Of a DNA stretch of 64,000 nucleotides, positions 8,938 to 17,291 are shown one piece after another. The position numbers were made by a program, and so were the translations under genes. Location of the stretch: the NCBI GenBank assembly GCA_025163595.1, contig CP104100.1, forward strand, positions 2,294,001 through 2,358,000. The letters run 5' to 3'. The notes beneath the pieces were generated by a model, which worked only from the letters and a program-made list of their open reading frames with translations, made no database searches and was not told the DNA's origin. Source of the stretch: Phaeobacter sp. G2 (lineage in GTDB: Bacteria > Pseudomonadota > Alphaproteobacteria > Rhodobacterales > Rhodobacteraceae). How positions within the stretch are numbered: the stretch's first letter is position 1; every line of letters starts with the position of its first letter.

Positions 8938-9407
8938 AGAATTTGACACGAAAATACGTCACCACCAAAGTCAGCAAGGGGCGGGCCTACTACTATTTCC
9001 GCCGTGGAGAAACCTACGAACTTCTCCCCAGCGATTCTGACAGTCCTGAATTTGATGAGGCATACTGGGCGATACGGTCTGGCCGATCAAAGAAGAAAAC
9101 AAAAACCACATTTGAGACTCTGATCGTCAGCTATTACCAGACCCCAGAGTTCAAAGACCGAAAACCCCGTGTTCGGCAGGAATATCGCCGGACACTTGAA
9201 TTGATCCGCGAGAAAAACGGGACCAAGGATTTCACCAAACTGCGTCGCCGAGACGTAATCGCAGGCCGTGACGCCTATGCAGAGACCTGGCGCAAAGCAA
9301 ACGCAATAGTCGAAATGATATCGATCTTGTCTAGGCATGCCATCGAGTTGGAATGGATCACAACCAACCCCGCGAGCGGCGTGAAGAAACTAAAAGGTGG
9401 CGAATAC
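8931..9407 (+). pseudogene. Tyrosine integrase, N-terminal half
   Basis: The frame from ATG 8931 encodes an Arm-binding segment (YVTTKVSKGRAYYYFRRG) and the core-binding domain (LIVSYYQTPEFKDRKPRVRQEYRR, LRRRDVIAGRDAYAETWRKANAIVE, IELEWITTNPASGVKKLKGGEY). After GGEY at 9407 the frame runs into unrelated sequence and has no catalytic domain. The sequence style matches the catalytic half at 7159-7587; only some 35 residues between them seem missing. The two halves are now on opposite strands. Confidence 0.8.
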
Positions 9408-9540
9408 CTGCCGCAACATCTGCATGCACCGGGGCTGGGGCAACCGCTACCGCCGCCGGGTGACGGATCGGCGGCAACTGGCGGGTGTTCGGCTATACCC
9501 CAGTGACAGGGCGCGGGATCTGACGGAGATTTTTGCATGA
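9408..9540 (+). pseudogene. C-terminal fragment of a phage-type protein
   Basis: The frame ending at TGA 9538-9540 encodes CRNICMHRGWGNRYRRRVTD and then LAGVRLYPSDRARDLTEIFA. It has no start and begins at the integrase break. It overlaps the next gene by ATGA, a phage-operon trait. I do not recognise it firmly. Confidence 0.4.
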
Positions 9541-9815
9541 GCCCATCTCCGAACTTTCTGCGGCCCGTCGATATGGGCGACCTGCCGGAGTACCCGCTGT
9601 CCTGCGATGACCGGCTGGACAGCCATTTCTTCATGGCTTGGGAGCGGCGACGCTGGCTGGCCTCGGACATGCGGCTGAATGCAACGCCAGAATGCCGGGC
9701 GCTGTTCTTTGATCTGATCAATATCGCCTATGACAACAGCCCCGTGGGCACTCTGCCGATGGATCAGAACATCCTGGCGAAACTGCTGATGATTGATCCG
9801 AGGCATTTTGGCTCG
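9537..9815 (+). pseudogene. N-terminal fragment of an unidentified prophage protein
   Basis: From ATG 9537 the frame encodes FLRPVDMGDLPEYPLSCDD, DSHFFMAWERRRWLASDMRL, TPECRALFFDLINIAYDNSP, GTLPMDQNILAKLLMIDPRHF. About 90 residues match my memory of prophage proteins beside replication or regulatory genes in Rhodobacteraceae, but I cannot name it. At about 9815 it runs into an IS5-type remnant and loses its C-terminus. Confidence 0.5.
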
Positions 9816-9819
9816 CCTG

Positions 9820-10243
9820 ATCGGGCGCACAAAGGGCGGGATGAACTCGAAACTGCACGCGGTCACCGACGCGGCAGGTGGCCCGTTGCGCATGTTCCTG
9901 ACGGCTGGTCAGCGCAGCGATTACATCGGTGCGCGGGCGCTTCTGAGTACTCTGCCAGCCGCCAAACACATGCTGGCCGACCGTGGATATGATGCGGATT
10001 GGTATCGCGAAGCCCTTGAAGACAAGGGGATCACGCCCTGTATCCCATCGCGAAAGAACCGCAAGGTTCCGATACCGCATGATGAAACCCGCTATCGCAC
10101 TCGCCACAAGATCGAGAACAGCTTCGCCCGCCTTAAGGACTGGCGGCGAGTCGCCACTCGCTACGACAGGTGCCCGAAGGTCTTCTTGTCGGCATGCGCA
10201 TTGGCTGCCCTGGTCATGTTCTGGTTATGAATCCTGACCCTAG
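9820..10243 (+). mobile_element. IS5-family (IS427-like) remnant, 3' half
   Basis: The encoded tail of a DDE transposase (GRTKGGMNSKLHAVTDAAGG, AGQRSDYIGARALL, MLADRGYDADWYREAL, HKIENSFARLKDWRRVATRYDR) holds the second Asp and the final Glu, but lacks the N-terminal half with the first Asp. The element ends with TCCTGACCCTAG at 10232-10243, like a terminal repeat of this IS group. The left end is missing, having been lost at the junction with the phage gene. It is not autonomous. Confidence 0.8.
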
Positions 10244-10330
10244 GTCGCTCGCATATTTCGGATTGTGCCTATAACGATGGGCGATCTATGCTCGAACCTA
10301 AGAAATTCTTTGTTATATTCGGATTTAATA

Positions 10331-11404
10331 ATGTCAAAAATTTCGATCAACGAACGAGTGTTCTCAGCGCTTAACGCAAAGCCTGAAGCCACAATTGAAG
10401 AGTTGGCTCAGGGTGACAAACGATCCACGGTGACTGCGGTTCGAAATTTCTGGCGAAAGACCCGCCACAAGACCTACACCTCTGCATCTACGGTTCCGGA
10501 CCCTGTTGAAACTGCGCGATCCATCCTAATTAAAGCCACGAAGCAGGGGCTGTCCGAGACAGAAGGCCGTGATCTCGCAATTGATGCCGGGGTCGCTCAC
10601 GGGACAGCCTTTGCCGTAGCCGCGCAAGTCTATCGCGATTTCCGGCGCCAGCAACCCAACCTGAAAGGCGCTCGCGGGACTTGGACCGTTTTAACAGAAA
10701 GCGGCTTAGAAATACCTGTTTGCCATAATATTCGAGTAGATTGGACCCAAGATCCTCCTGTTTATACTGATGCTTTCAAAAAGATCAGCCGGAAGTACCA
10801 CCGTTGGCTGTCAGCTTTTGCGAATGGCTATGCTGTTGTCCAAAAGGGTAAGATCGAAGATGGCGTTGAGACGCGAGCCCGCGATAGTTATCTGGGCATC
10901 TATCGGATCGACCATCTTAATGAGAAAGTGATGCCGGACGGTGAAATGGCCGCCGTTACATTCCAATTAGTAGAGGAGTTGTCCGAGGTTCCAACAGTCG
11001 CGGCCACGTCTGGTGGCGTGCGTGGTGCAGGCGCTACGTCCAAAGATTTGCGCAAGGCGCTACTGACCATTGCATACAGAGCTGAGCGGACAACAAAGGA
11101 GTCCGGTAGAGAAAATACGACAATTAGCAAATGGAAGGAGTTCGGCTTCGAAAGTGCCGATGCCATGGCAGATTACCTGGAGGCCCTTTATCACAGACAA
11201 AGTGGTCTATGTGCGTTATCACAAGTTCGAATGTCTCTCACCCCAGGAGAGTGGTGTGTGAGCCCGGACCGCATTGCAAGCGATGGCCATTATACACCGG
11301 ATAACCTTCAACTCGTTGCGAATTGCGTGAATTCGATGAAGGGTGCGACACCGAACTCGCAGTTTGTAGCTCAGTTAGAAAAGATCAGGAAATCGGGAAG
11401 TTAA
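10331..11404 (+). CDS. Uncharacterised protein: N-terminal HTH, C-terminal HNH-like nuclease motif
   Basis: This is the only intact, non-transposase gene of its size in the island: 357 residues from ATG 10331; an in-frame ATG at 10265 is a less likely start. Residues about 5-45 look like a winged-helix/HTH (INERVFSALNAKPEATIEEL, RSTVTAVRNFWRKTRHK). The middle is unfamiliar. The C-terminus reads YHRQSGLCALSQVRM, WCVSPDRIASDGHYTPDN, LQLVANCVNSMKG. This resembles HNH nucleases of the C-x-x-(S/T)-G...S-x-D-R-I-D...G-Y-x-x-x-N...N-x-M-K type, with Ser-Gln at the usual Thr-Gly and Ala at the second Asp. Whether it cuts DNA is unknown. It is less GC-rich than the flanking chromosome, suggesting transfer. 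Confidence 0.6.
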   Translation: MSKISINERVFSALNAKPEATIEELAQGDKRSTVTAVRNFWRKTRHKTYTSASTVPDPVETARSILIKATKQGLSETEGRDLAIDAGVAHGTAFAVAAQVYRDFRRQQPNLKGARGTWTVLTESGLEIPVCHNIRVDWTQDPPVYTDAFKKISRKYHRWLSAFANGYAVVQKGKIEDGVETRARDSYLGIYRIDHLNEKVMPDGEMAAVTFQLVEELSEVPTVAATSGGVRGAGATSKDLRKALLTIAYRAERTTKESGRENTTISKWKEFGFESADAMADYLEALYHRQSGLCALSQVRMSLTPGEWCVSPDRIASDGHYTPDNLQLVANCVNSMKGATPNSQFVAQLEKIRKSGS

Positions 11405-11511
11405 TACCTTCTTATGCGAGATATGAGGAACGCTTAGGACTGAAAAGCGACCATCTGTCGCAAGTTGCATGGATGGCAGCAATGGGCCGAACCCAAAGAA
11501 GGAAATTAAGT

Positions 11512-12088
11512 TTAAAGTGGCACAGGTTCCAGCCAAAGCTCCAAGGTCTTGCGGCGAGGCTTAGCACCTTGAAAACTGGTGAAGTCAGCTACGGAAACAT
11601 CTGCCTTCAGGCCCATCACGAGCAAGACATCGTTTAATTCCTTCTTCAACCCCTCTGCTTGCTCTCGATCTTCGTCAAAGAAAAAGCGGATCTCACGTTT
11701 CCCTGCGGCGATCGATGTGCGTTCTTCTCCCGGCATCAAATAGCCTCGATCTTCTAGTCTTGCAGAAATTGCTTCGGCCAATTCACGGCTAGATCCAGCG
11801 AATTGAAAATAGACGGTTGTAGTACCCAATTGCTCAGATTATCGGATGCGACCTCTGCAACCGCTTCTTTTATGGCTGCACCGTCCGCACCTTCTTGAAG
11901 CAACTCTTCGGTCGTTGAAGCCTTTTGAGTGAGCTCTAGAAGCTGATCATTCATGGCTGCTAGCTGAGCGCCAAGGAGATCGACCGACCGGGCAACAGTT
12001 TCCAAGTCGCCTGCGCTGGCGAGCCGGTTTAACTCAATTCCAAATTCCTCAGTGCGTATCTGATACTCAGAAAGGTTGTCATTCAAGA
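11512..12088 (-). pseudogene. Truncated and frameshifted coiled-coil protein gene, 5' end removed by IS5 element
   Basis: Reading from the IS edge at 12088, the minus strand encodes a helical, Leu/Glu-rich segment (EEFGIELNRLASAGDLETV, SVDLLGAQLAAMNDQLLELT, EELLQEGADGAAIKEAV), likely a coiled coil. Near 11830 the sensible frame shifts. The new frame gives TTVYFQFAGSSRELAEAI, GEERTSIAAGKREIRFFFDED and TLELWLEP to 11512. That C-terminal module looks like the small alpha/beta (SPOR/LytR_C-like) domain seen at the ends of some effector and envelope proteins. The second part has only a TTG start, supporting a frameshift rather than a separate gene. No function can be assigned. Confidence 0.5.
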
Positions 12089-13140
12089 GGGCTTTGTTGC
12101 ACAAATCGTGACGGGGATTCACTGTATGAATCCAGCGTGATAGCTGGGATGCATGAGCAGTTGGGCCCCTACGAAGTATAAGACCACGAATTGGTCGTCT
12201 TCCAATGACGCGCTGAAGCAGCGTGGATCGTTGGCGATCTGGTTTGATCCCGAGATGGTTTGGACACCGCCACCGACCGGCAGGCGCGGTCGTCAATGCA
12301 AGTTCAGCGATGCCGCGATCCAGACCTGTCTGACCATGAAAGTCCTTTTCGGTATGCCACTGAGGCAGACGGCTGGGTTCGTTGAGAGTCTGTTGCGGCT
12401 GGTCGGACTGGATTGGTCCGTGCCCGATTTCAGTACGCTGTGGCGCCGCCAGAAGACGCTGAACGTGAGCTTGCCGTATCGCGGTGGGACTGGCCCACTG
12501 AACCTTCTGATCGATAGCACAGGCATCAAGGCAGAGGGCGAAGGTGAATGGAACGCCCGCAAGCATGGCGGCCCCAAGCGACGTATTTGGCGCAAGATAC
12601 ATATCGGGATTGATGAGGAAACGCTGGAGGTTCGCGCGGTAGAGGTCACCACCAGCAACATCGGTGATGCGCCCATGTTGCCTGAACTGCTCAACCAAAT
12701 CCCACCAGATCAGGACCTTGGGTCATTGACCGCCGATGGTGCCTACGACACGCGCAGATGCCATGACGTGATTGCAGCACGGGGCGCTCATGCAGTCATT
12801 CCGCCGCGCAAGAACGCCAAACCGTGGAAACCCACAAGCGCCGGAGCCATCGCAAGAAACGAAGCGGTCAATGCCTCACGATACCTAGGGCGCGCGCTGT
12901 GGCGACGATGGAGCGGATACCACCGCCGAAGCCGCGTTGAAACCAAGATGCACTGTGTGAAGCTGCTCGGCCAATCGCTGATGGCCTGGGACTTCGACCG
13001 GCAGGTAGCGGAAATCCAAGTCCGCATCGCGGTCCTAAACCGCTACACCGCTCTTGGCATACCCGTCACAGAGCCCGTAGGGTAAATCCGTCCAGGGAAA
13101 GGGGAAATGCGCTCGGGCCCCGATTTGTGCAACAAAGCCC
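12089..13140. mobile_element. Complete IS5-family insertion sequence
   Basis: A 1052-bp element bounded by perfect 20-bp inverted repeats (left GGGCTTTGTTGCACAAATCG at 12089-12108; right complement at 13121-13140). It carries one full transposase gene. No matching target-site duplication is seen: flanks are ATTCAAGA on the left and TGCGCGCT on the right. It interrupts a coiled-coil gene on the left and an integrase on the right. Confidence 0.9.
12153..13085 (+). CDS. IS5-family DDE transposase
   Basis: The 310-residue protein catalyses movement of the surrounding element. The DDE triad is visible: LLIDSTGIK (first Asp, near residue 127), LTADGAYDTRRCH (second Asp) and RRSRVETKMHCVKLLGQSL (Glu). 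The N-terminus has FDPEMVW and TGRRGRQCKFSDAAIQTCL, typical of this IS5 group. Length and terminal repeats are complete, so the copy may be active. The start ATG 12153 lies 45 bases inside the left inverted repeat. Confidence 0.92.
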   Translation: MSSWAPTKYKTTNWSSSNDALKQRGSLAIWFDPEMVWTPPPTGRRGRQCKFSDAAIQTCLTMKVLFGMPLRQTAGFVESLLRLVGLDWSVPDFSTLWRRQKTLNVSLPYRGGTGPLNLLIDSTGIKAEGEGEWNARKHGGPKRRIWRKIHIGIDEETLEVRAVEVTTSNIGDAPMLPELLNQIPPDQDLGSLTADGAYDTRRCHDVIAARGAHAVIPPRKNAKPWKPTSAGAIARNEAVNASRYLGRALWRRWSGYHRRSRVETKMHCVKLLGQSLMAWDFDRQVAEIQVRIAVLNRYTALGIPVTEPVG

Positions 13141-13852
13141 TGCGCGCTATGCTCTAGCGCCAGAACAGATCGCACACAGCCTTTACACACAGCGCTTAGC
13201 CTTTGATGACGAGCTCAGGAATGATCCGCGATATCCGAGCGTTGGGATCGACGATGTGCTGGTTAACCGGCTGCGTATGGCGATTGCAGGCCTGGCCGGT
13301 GATGATGAGTTAGTTGCCTGGGGCGGTGCACAGATTGAACGATTCCGGCCAGTCGGAAATCTTGACGCCGAACCCGGTAGCGATGAATGGCGCGTGATCG
13401 CCCGTGCCTTGTGCAGCGCTGAGCTGGAAGCCCTAGCACGAGTTGCTGAGCGCGACGAAGGCGATTTCACCGGCACACCTACTGCGCCGATCATCAAGGG
13501 CTTACAGCCCCAAGAGAATGCCGATGCCAGGGTTAACCTGACGGACCTGTGGTCTCACTACGTGCAGAGCCGCGTGCAGGCTGGGTTCATGCGTGATGGT
13601 GGTAAATGGCTGCGCCCGGTCATTGAAAACCTGCGCAAGTTCGTCAAACGCAACAACGCAAGCCGGATCACAAAGAAAGATCTTTTGGCTTGGCGTGATC
13701 ACCTGATGAACGATCTATCAGCTAAGACCGTCAACGATGTCTACCTTTCCGCTGTTCGATCATTGTTTACATGGGCAGTGGAGAATAACTGCTTGCCTGA
13801 GAATGTAGCAAGCAGCATAAGGCAGCCAAACCCGTTGGCGGTGCGAGCATGA
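13141..13852 (+). pseudogene. Second tyrosine integrase, N-terminal part only
   Basis: The frame entering from the IS edge encodes ALAPEQIAHSLYTQRLAFDDE, a long helical linker, and then the core-binding domain (LTDLWSHYVQSRV, ENLRKFVKRNNASRITKKDL, AWRDHLMNDLSAKTVNDVYL, SAVRSLFTWAVENNCLPENV). It ends about 20 residues later without the R-H-R-Y catalytic domain. The start is cut off by the IS element. It differs in sequence from the integrase pieces at 7159-9407, so a second integrated element is implied. The stop overlaps the start of the terminase fragment (ATGA). Confidence 0.75.
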
Positions 13853-14037
13853 CCACGGCAAGCACATACCCAAACTGGATTCATGACGGAAGCACTATCT
13901 CGGACCCTTTAGGCTACGGTGAACGGGCCGTCGAATTTCTGACCAAGCTGCGCCACCCGGCAAGCAATGCTCCAAAGCGCAGCTTTCAGCTTTACCCGTT
14001 TCAGGAATGTATCGTCAGGCGCACTTATGCGCCTGAA
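13849..14037 (+). pseudogene. Phage large terminase subunit, N-terminal fragment
   Basis: The frame from ATG 13849 encodes YPNWIHDGSTISDPLGYGER, AVEFLTKLRHPASNAP and SFQLYPFQECIVRRTY. This is the N-terminus of the large terminase (TerL) of alphaproteobacterial prophages, just before the ATPase Walker A region. The ATPase and nuclease parts are gone: after about 14025 the sequence becomes unrelated. DNA packaging is not possible from this copy. Confidence 0.65.
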
Positions 14038-14139
14038 CCTGGTGCAGGATCTGGACGCTGACACGCGGGGGCAGTTGCTGAGGCGCACTGCAAATCTGTC
14101 GCGCCGGGTGAATGTGGCGCTGACCAATGGCGCAGATAA

Positions 14140-14512
14140 AACCGTAACGCGGTTGAACCGCTTGCAGGATCTGATTGGCGGTTCAGGCAGCGGCAATCTG
14201 ACTTTTGCCGGTGGGGTGAGCGGCTGCGCAAAACCGATCCCGCCACCCTGACCGATCCGCAGCGCGTGGCCCGGTTTTTGTATCTGCAGCGCCAGGCCTT
14301 TGGCGGCAAGCTCGGTAGTGTCTTTGGCGTGGCCGCCGATCGGCCATCCAGGTTCAGCCTGTCGCGCCTGGAACTAATCCTCGAGGCTGCACATGAACGG
14401 CTGGAAAGCGTCATATTTGAGAACCTCGACTGGTCAGATCTGATCCGCCGCTGTGATGGCAGCAAGACGCTGTTTTACCTCGACCTACCCTATTGGGGCG
14501 GCGAAAGCGATT
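14140..14512 (+). pseudogene. D12-class DNA adenine methyltransferase, central fragment
   Basis: After a stop at 14137-14139 the frame encodes ERLRKTDPATLTDPQRVARF, LYLQRQAFGGK, LELILEAAHERLESVIFENL, DWSDLIRRCDG and TLFYLDLPYWGGESDY. TLFYLDPPYWG is the methyltransferase motif IV; here the first Pro of DPPYW is Leu, which would probably damage catalysis. Beyond GESDY an IS5 remnant begins. The missing C-terminus is of the type found on the minus strand at 7847-8004. The N-terminal SAM-binding part is also absent. A different frame just upstream (about 14028-14190) is open but unrecognised. Confidence 0.7.
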
Positions 14513-14735
14513 ATCGCTGTAGGTTTGCCGCCGCCCGCGTCGCCCTGTCGGCACGGTGTCCCAGCTCATCTCGGGGTCGAACCAGATTGTCAGAAAACAT
14601 CTGCGCTTGAGCGTTTCATTGTAGGCTGGCCAGTTTCTGGTCTTGTAGGTTGGGGGAGACGGTCTGCCCGTACAGCCCAGCTTCCACGCTGGATTCACGA
14701 GATGAATCCCGCACAGGTTTTGTGCAACAGAGCCA
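14513..14735 (-). mobile_element. IS5-family remnant, 5' end of the transposase
   Basis: The minus strand encodes ETLKRRCFLTIWFDPEMSWD and TGRRGRRQTYSD, homologous to the N-terminus of the complete transposase at 12153. The outer end at 14716-14735 (GGTTTTGTGCAACAGAGCCA) is a diverged copy of its inverted repeat. It is therefore a related but older IS, cut after about 60 codons. Confidence 0.8.
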
Positions 14736-15096
14736 CTCAGAGACTAAATCTCTTTCATTGGCATCTTCCCAAAGCTTCAAGTGCCGCAGGGCGCCAAGTA
14801 CACTCAAAATAGTACTCTGGGAGAGCTCGGAGCGCAGCTCAACAGTGACAAAGAGTGTTGGTCAATAGTCTGGCAAATTGTCTTCAGCTTCGAGGCAGCT
14901 GAACGGTTCGCCACTGGTGAGAAAGGAATTACGCTGTATGAGCACCTGATCCGAAACCAATCAAAAATCTACGCAATTGATCGGCTCCGGAGCAAGGTGG
15001 GTTTTTCAACCTCAAAATTATACATTTTTGATGAGGTTCTCATTTCCTTACAGGTGGTTATCGTTCAAAAATCTACGATCTTGAAGTCTACTACCC
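14736..15096. other. Island right flank without a supported gene
   Basis: An open plus-strand frame (about 14781-15070: VFSFEAAERFATGEKGITLYEHLIRN, KLYIFDEVLISLQ) reads fairly protein-like but has no good ribosome site, runs into ssb in reverse and resembles nothing I know. It may be a remnant. I see no tRNA 3'-end copy here. Confidence 0.3.
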
Positions 15097-15618
15097 TCAG
15101 AACGGGATTTCGTCGTCGTCAATGTTGTGTGAGGGGCCGCTGTTACCGCCACCAAAGCCGCCGCCCTGTTGCGCGCCGCTGTCGTAACCGCCGCCGCCAC
15201 CGCCATAGCCGCTGTCCTGGCCACCACCGTAGTTGCCGCCACCGCCGCCTGCGCCGCCGCCTTCGCCACGGCCATCGAGCATGGTCAGTGTCGAGCCAAA
15301 CCCCTGCAGAACCACTTCGGTGGAATAGCGGTCATTGCCGCTTTGATCCTGCCATTTGCGGGTCTGTAGCTGACCCTCAATGTAGACTTTGGAGCCTTTG
15401 CGCAGGTATTGCTCAGCGACACGGACAAGACCTTCGTTGAAGATCGCTACCGAATGCCATTCGGTACGCTCGCGGCGTTCGCCAGTGTTGCGGTCTTTCC
15501 AGTTTTCCGAGGTTGCAATGCGCAGATTGCAAACTTTGCCACCGTTCTGAAACGACCGTACTTCCGGGTCACGCCCCAGGTTGCCGATGAGAATGACTTT
15601 GTTGACTGAGCCGGCCAT
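15097..15618 (-). CDS. ssb: Single-stranded DNA-binding protein
   Basis: The 173-residue protein has an N-terminal OB fold ([62 protein letters not shown]), a glycine-rich flexible linker (residues about 122-160), and the acidic tail DDDEIPF that docks replication and repair partners. It coats single-stranded DNA in replication, recombination and repair. It marks the return to conserved chromosome to the right of the island. The glycine linker is encoded by CCGCC/ACCGC-rich repeats, which explains other open frames across it. Confidence 0.97.
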   Translation of the reverse strand: MAGSVNKVILIGNLGRDPEVRSFQNGGKVCNLRIATSENWKDRNTGERRERTEWHSVAIFNEGLVRVAEQYLRKGSKVYIEGQLQTRKWQDQSGNDRYSTEVVLQGFGSTLTMLDGRGEGGGAGGGGGNYGGGQDSGYGGGGGGYDSGAQQGGGFGGGNSGPSHNIDDDEIPF

Positions 15619-15898
15619 AGGGGTCCGTCCTTATTCTTTTCTTAGGTTGTGTTGCGCGCGGAAGAGAGCCTGCTTGCCGAATCCCAACCGCTGGGTTGCA
15701 GTTACAGTATAGACCTGGGCACGGCTAGGAAAGCTCTCCTCTGGCCCCATTGTCGTTGCGAGAGGAAGAGCGGCTTTGTTTAGGTGGCGGGGGGATTTCG
15801 AGCGAATTTATCCCTATGTGCTGGCCTGTGTGAACCAGTTTGCTTCCCTTTGATGCAAATCCGGCTATAGTCGCGCTAGAACTCAGCAGGGTAATGGG

Positions 15899-16504
15899 AT
15901 GAGAAGCGGAATGCGGTCACTGACACTTGGGATTTTTAGCGCCGGTCTTGGCCTTGGTCTCACCTGTGCCACAGTGGGGCAGGCGGATATGTTCAGCACC
16001 AAAAGCAGGCGTGATCTTTTTTCGGCCCATACCCGGATTCTGGATACGCGGGCAGCGCAGCAATACGAAAATTCGGTACGGCTGCGCCCGGATACGGTGC
16101 CGACAGTCTCGTCGATCAGCCCGCGCTATACGGGGAAATATCGCGGGGAATACCTGACCATGGCGCGGCAAGCTGCCCGCAAACATGGGGTGCCCGAAGA
16201 CCTGTTTCTGCGTCTGGTGCAACAGGAAAGCAACTGGAACCCCAATGCAGAATCGCACAAAGGTGCGCTGGGGCTGGCACAGCTGATGCCCGCCACCGCG
16301 CGTCGGCTCGGTGTGGATCCTTCCATTCCAAAACAGAACCTCGAAGGCGGTGCCCGCTACCTGTCTAAACAGTTCAGAAAATTCGGATCCTGGCGTCTGG
16401 CGCTGGCAGCCTATAACGCCGGGCCGCAAGCGGTTCGAAAATATGGCGGCGTGCCCCCCTATGAGGAAACGCAAAACTACGTGGCCAAAATCTGGGGTAG
16501 CTGA
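15899..16504 (+). CDS. Lytic transglycosylase, SLT domain
   Basis: This 201-residue exported protein has an N-terminal signal (ending near QADMF). The SLT catalytic domain covers residues about 85-198: [20 protein letters not shown] (catalytic Glu), [61 protein letters not shown] and ETQNYVAKI. It cleaves peptidoglycan in the periplasm. It stands alone between ssb and a small membrane protein gene. The ATG at 15899 fits the signal peptide; an internal ATG at 15911 is possible. Confidence 0.9.
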   Translation: MRSGMRSLTLGIFSAGLGLGLTCATVGQADMFSTKSRRDLFSAHTRILDTRAAQQYENSVRLRPDTVPTVSSISPRYTGKYRGEYLTMARQAARKHGVPEDLFLRLVQQESNWNPNAESHKGALGLAQLMPATARRLGVDPSIPKQNLEGGARYLSKQFRKFGSWRLALAAYNAGPQAVRKYGGVPPYEETQNYVAKIWGS

Positions 16505-16679
16505 GGGCGTTTTTTGCCGCCCCTGGAAAACCGGAAACTACTATTTTTCTTCAACAAGGCAGGGACCTACAGGGCGCGTTTTCTGGCGTGATTGCCGATG
16601 CGTCCGGCTATGGCGCGCGCCTATCAGCGCAAAAGCCCACCGTCGAAAGGCGCGCCCGTTAAGGAGTTGATAATTTTCC

Positions 16680-16694
16680 TTAATGCCTTGTTAA
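16680..16694. promoter_or_regulatory. CtrA-type box TTAA-N7-TTAA
   Basis: TTAA at 16680-16683 and TTAA at 16691-16694 are separated by exactly seven bases and followed by C, matching the CtrA consensus. It lies 70 bases before the GTG start at 16764. A second imperfect pair (TTAAGGAGTTGATAA) lies just upstream at 16660. Confidence 0.6.
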
Positions 16695-16763
16695 CTTCCT
16701 CGGTTTGCCATGAATCAGCCTTATTATTTTTTGATGTTGCCTGTGATTTCAGGAGGAATTCAA

Positions 16764-17141
16764 GTGACCAGCAGAAGCTTTGACGACCGGCTCGAACGCA
16801 TTCAATGGGTACCCGGAGCGGTGCCATCACAAGAGGTGATTGATAGCGTCCTGGGGGGGCAGCGTGGCCAGGCAAAGGCCCGCAGCGTTGGGGCAACACT
16901 GTTGGGCGCAATTTTGGGTATTTGTATCGGCTTTGGCGTCAAGGGGATGACACTTGTTGGCTCTCCTTGGGGGCCAGATACCGGCATGGTGGGGCTGATT
17001 GGGGGCGGTTTGGCTCTTTCTGGTCTCGCGGTTTCGGTAACTCTGGCGATCTACGCTGCGCTGCGCAGCCGTAGACATCCCTGGCTGATGCAATTTGCCT
17101 CGATGAACCTTCTGATGATCGTGGTCTTGCTGCTAAGTTGA
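16764..17141 (+). CDS. Small inner-membrane protein, probably CtrA-regulated
   Basis: GTG at 16764 follows AGGAGG (16751-16756) by seven bases, which decides the start over an upstream in-frame ATG at 16710. The 125-residue product has a polar N-terminus (SFDDRLERIQWVPG) and three hydrophobic segments: about residues 43-62, 76-98 and 106-125. I do not recognise a family. The perfect CtrA box upstream suggests expression in the motility/cell-cycle programme that CtrA controls in Rhodobacterales. Confidence 0.65.
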   Translation: MTSRSFDDRLERIQWVPGAVPSQEVIDSVLGGQRGQAKARSVGATLLGAILGICIGFGVKGMTLVGSPWGPDTGMVGLIGGGLALSGLAVSVTLAIYAALRSRRHPWLMQFASMNLLMIVVLLLS

Positions 17142-17201
17142 CCACAAATACCTTTGGGGTAGCGCCGAAATCTCATCTGCTGTGGGAGTGGGGGAGGTGT
17201 A

Positions 17202-17220
17202 CCTGATTTTTTTGATCAGG
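17202..17220. promoter_or_regulatory. Short palindrome upstream of cytochrome c peroxidase
   Basis: CCTGAT-N7-ATCAGG with a T-rich centre lies 72 bases before the peroxidase start. It may be an operator or a weak hairpin; it is not a match to an FNR box. Confidence 0.3.
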
Positions 17221-17291
17221 AATTGCGCTGCATCAAGGTCCGCATTATGGGTTTCCGGGAGTTTTAGGCAAAACTGCTATTCCCGGAGCCC

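Larger units (their letters stand above)
7064..15090. mobile_element. Degraded prophage / IS-rich island at tRNA-Leu
   Basis: From the tRNA to just before ssb almost every gene is a fragment: two integrases, phage-type DNA methyltransferases, a terminase N-terminus and IS5-family transposases. The flanks (Hint/nnr and ssb) are ordinary chromosomal genes. I did not find a clear copy of the tRNA 3' end on the right side, so the right boundary is approximate. Confidence 0.8.

Noticed and set aside
7064..15090. CRISPR array or complete defence system in the island
   Set aside because: No regularly spaced repeats and no cas, restriction or toxin-antitoxin pair could be recognised.
15048..15275. 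Repeat-rich frames within ssb
   Set aside because: They arise from the glycine-linker codons of ssb.
17202..17250. FNR-type site before the cytochrome c peroxidase
   Set aside because: TTGAT is present but the partner half ATCAA is not at the required spacing.
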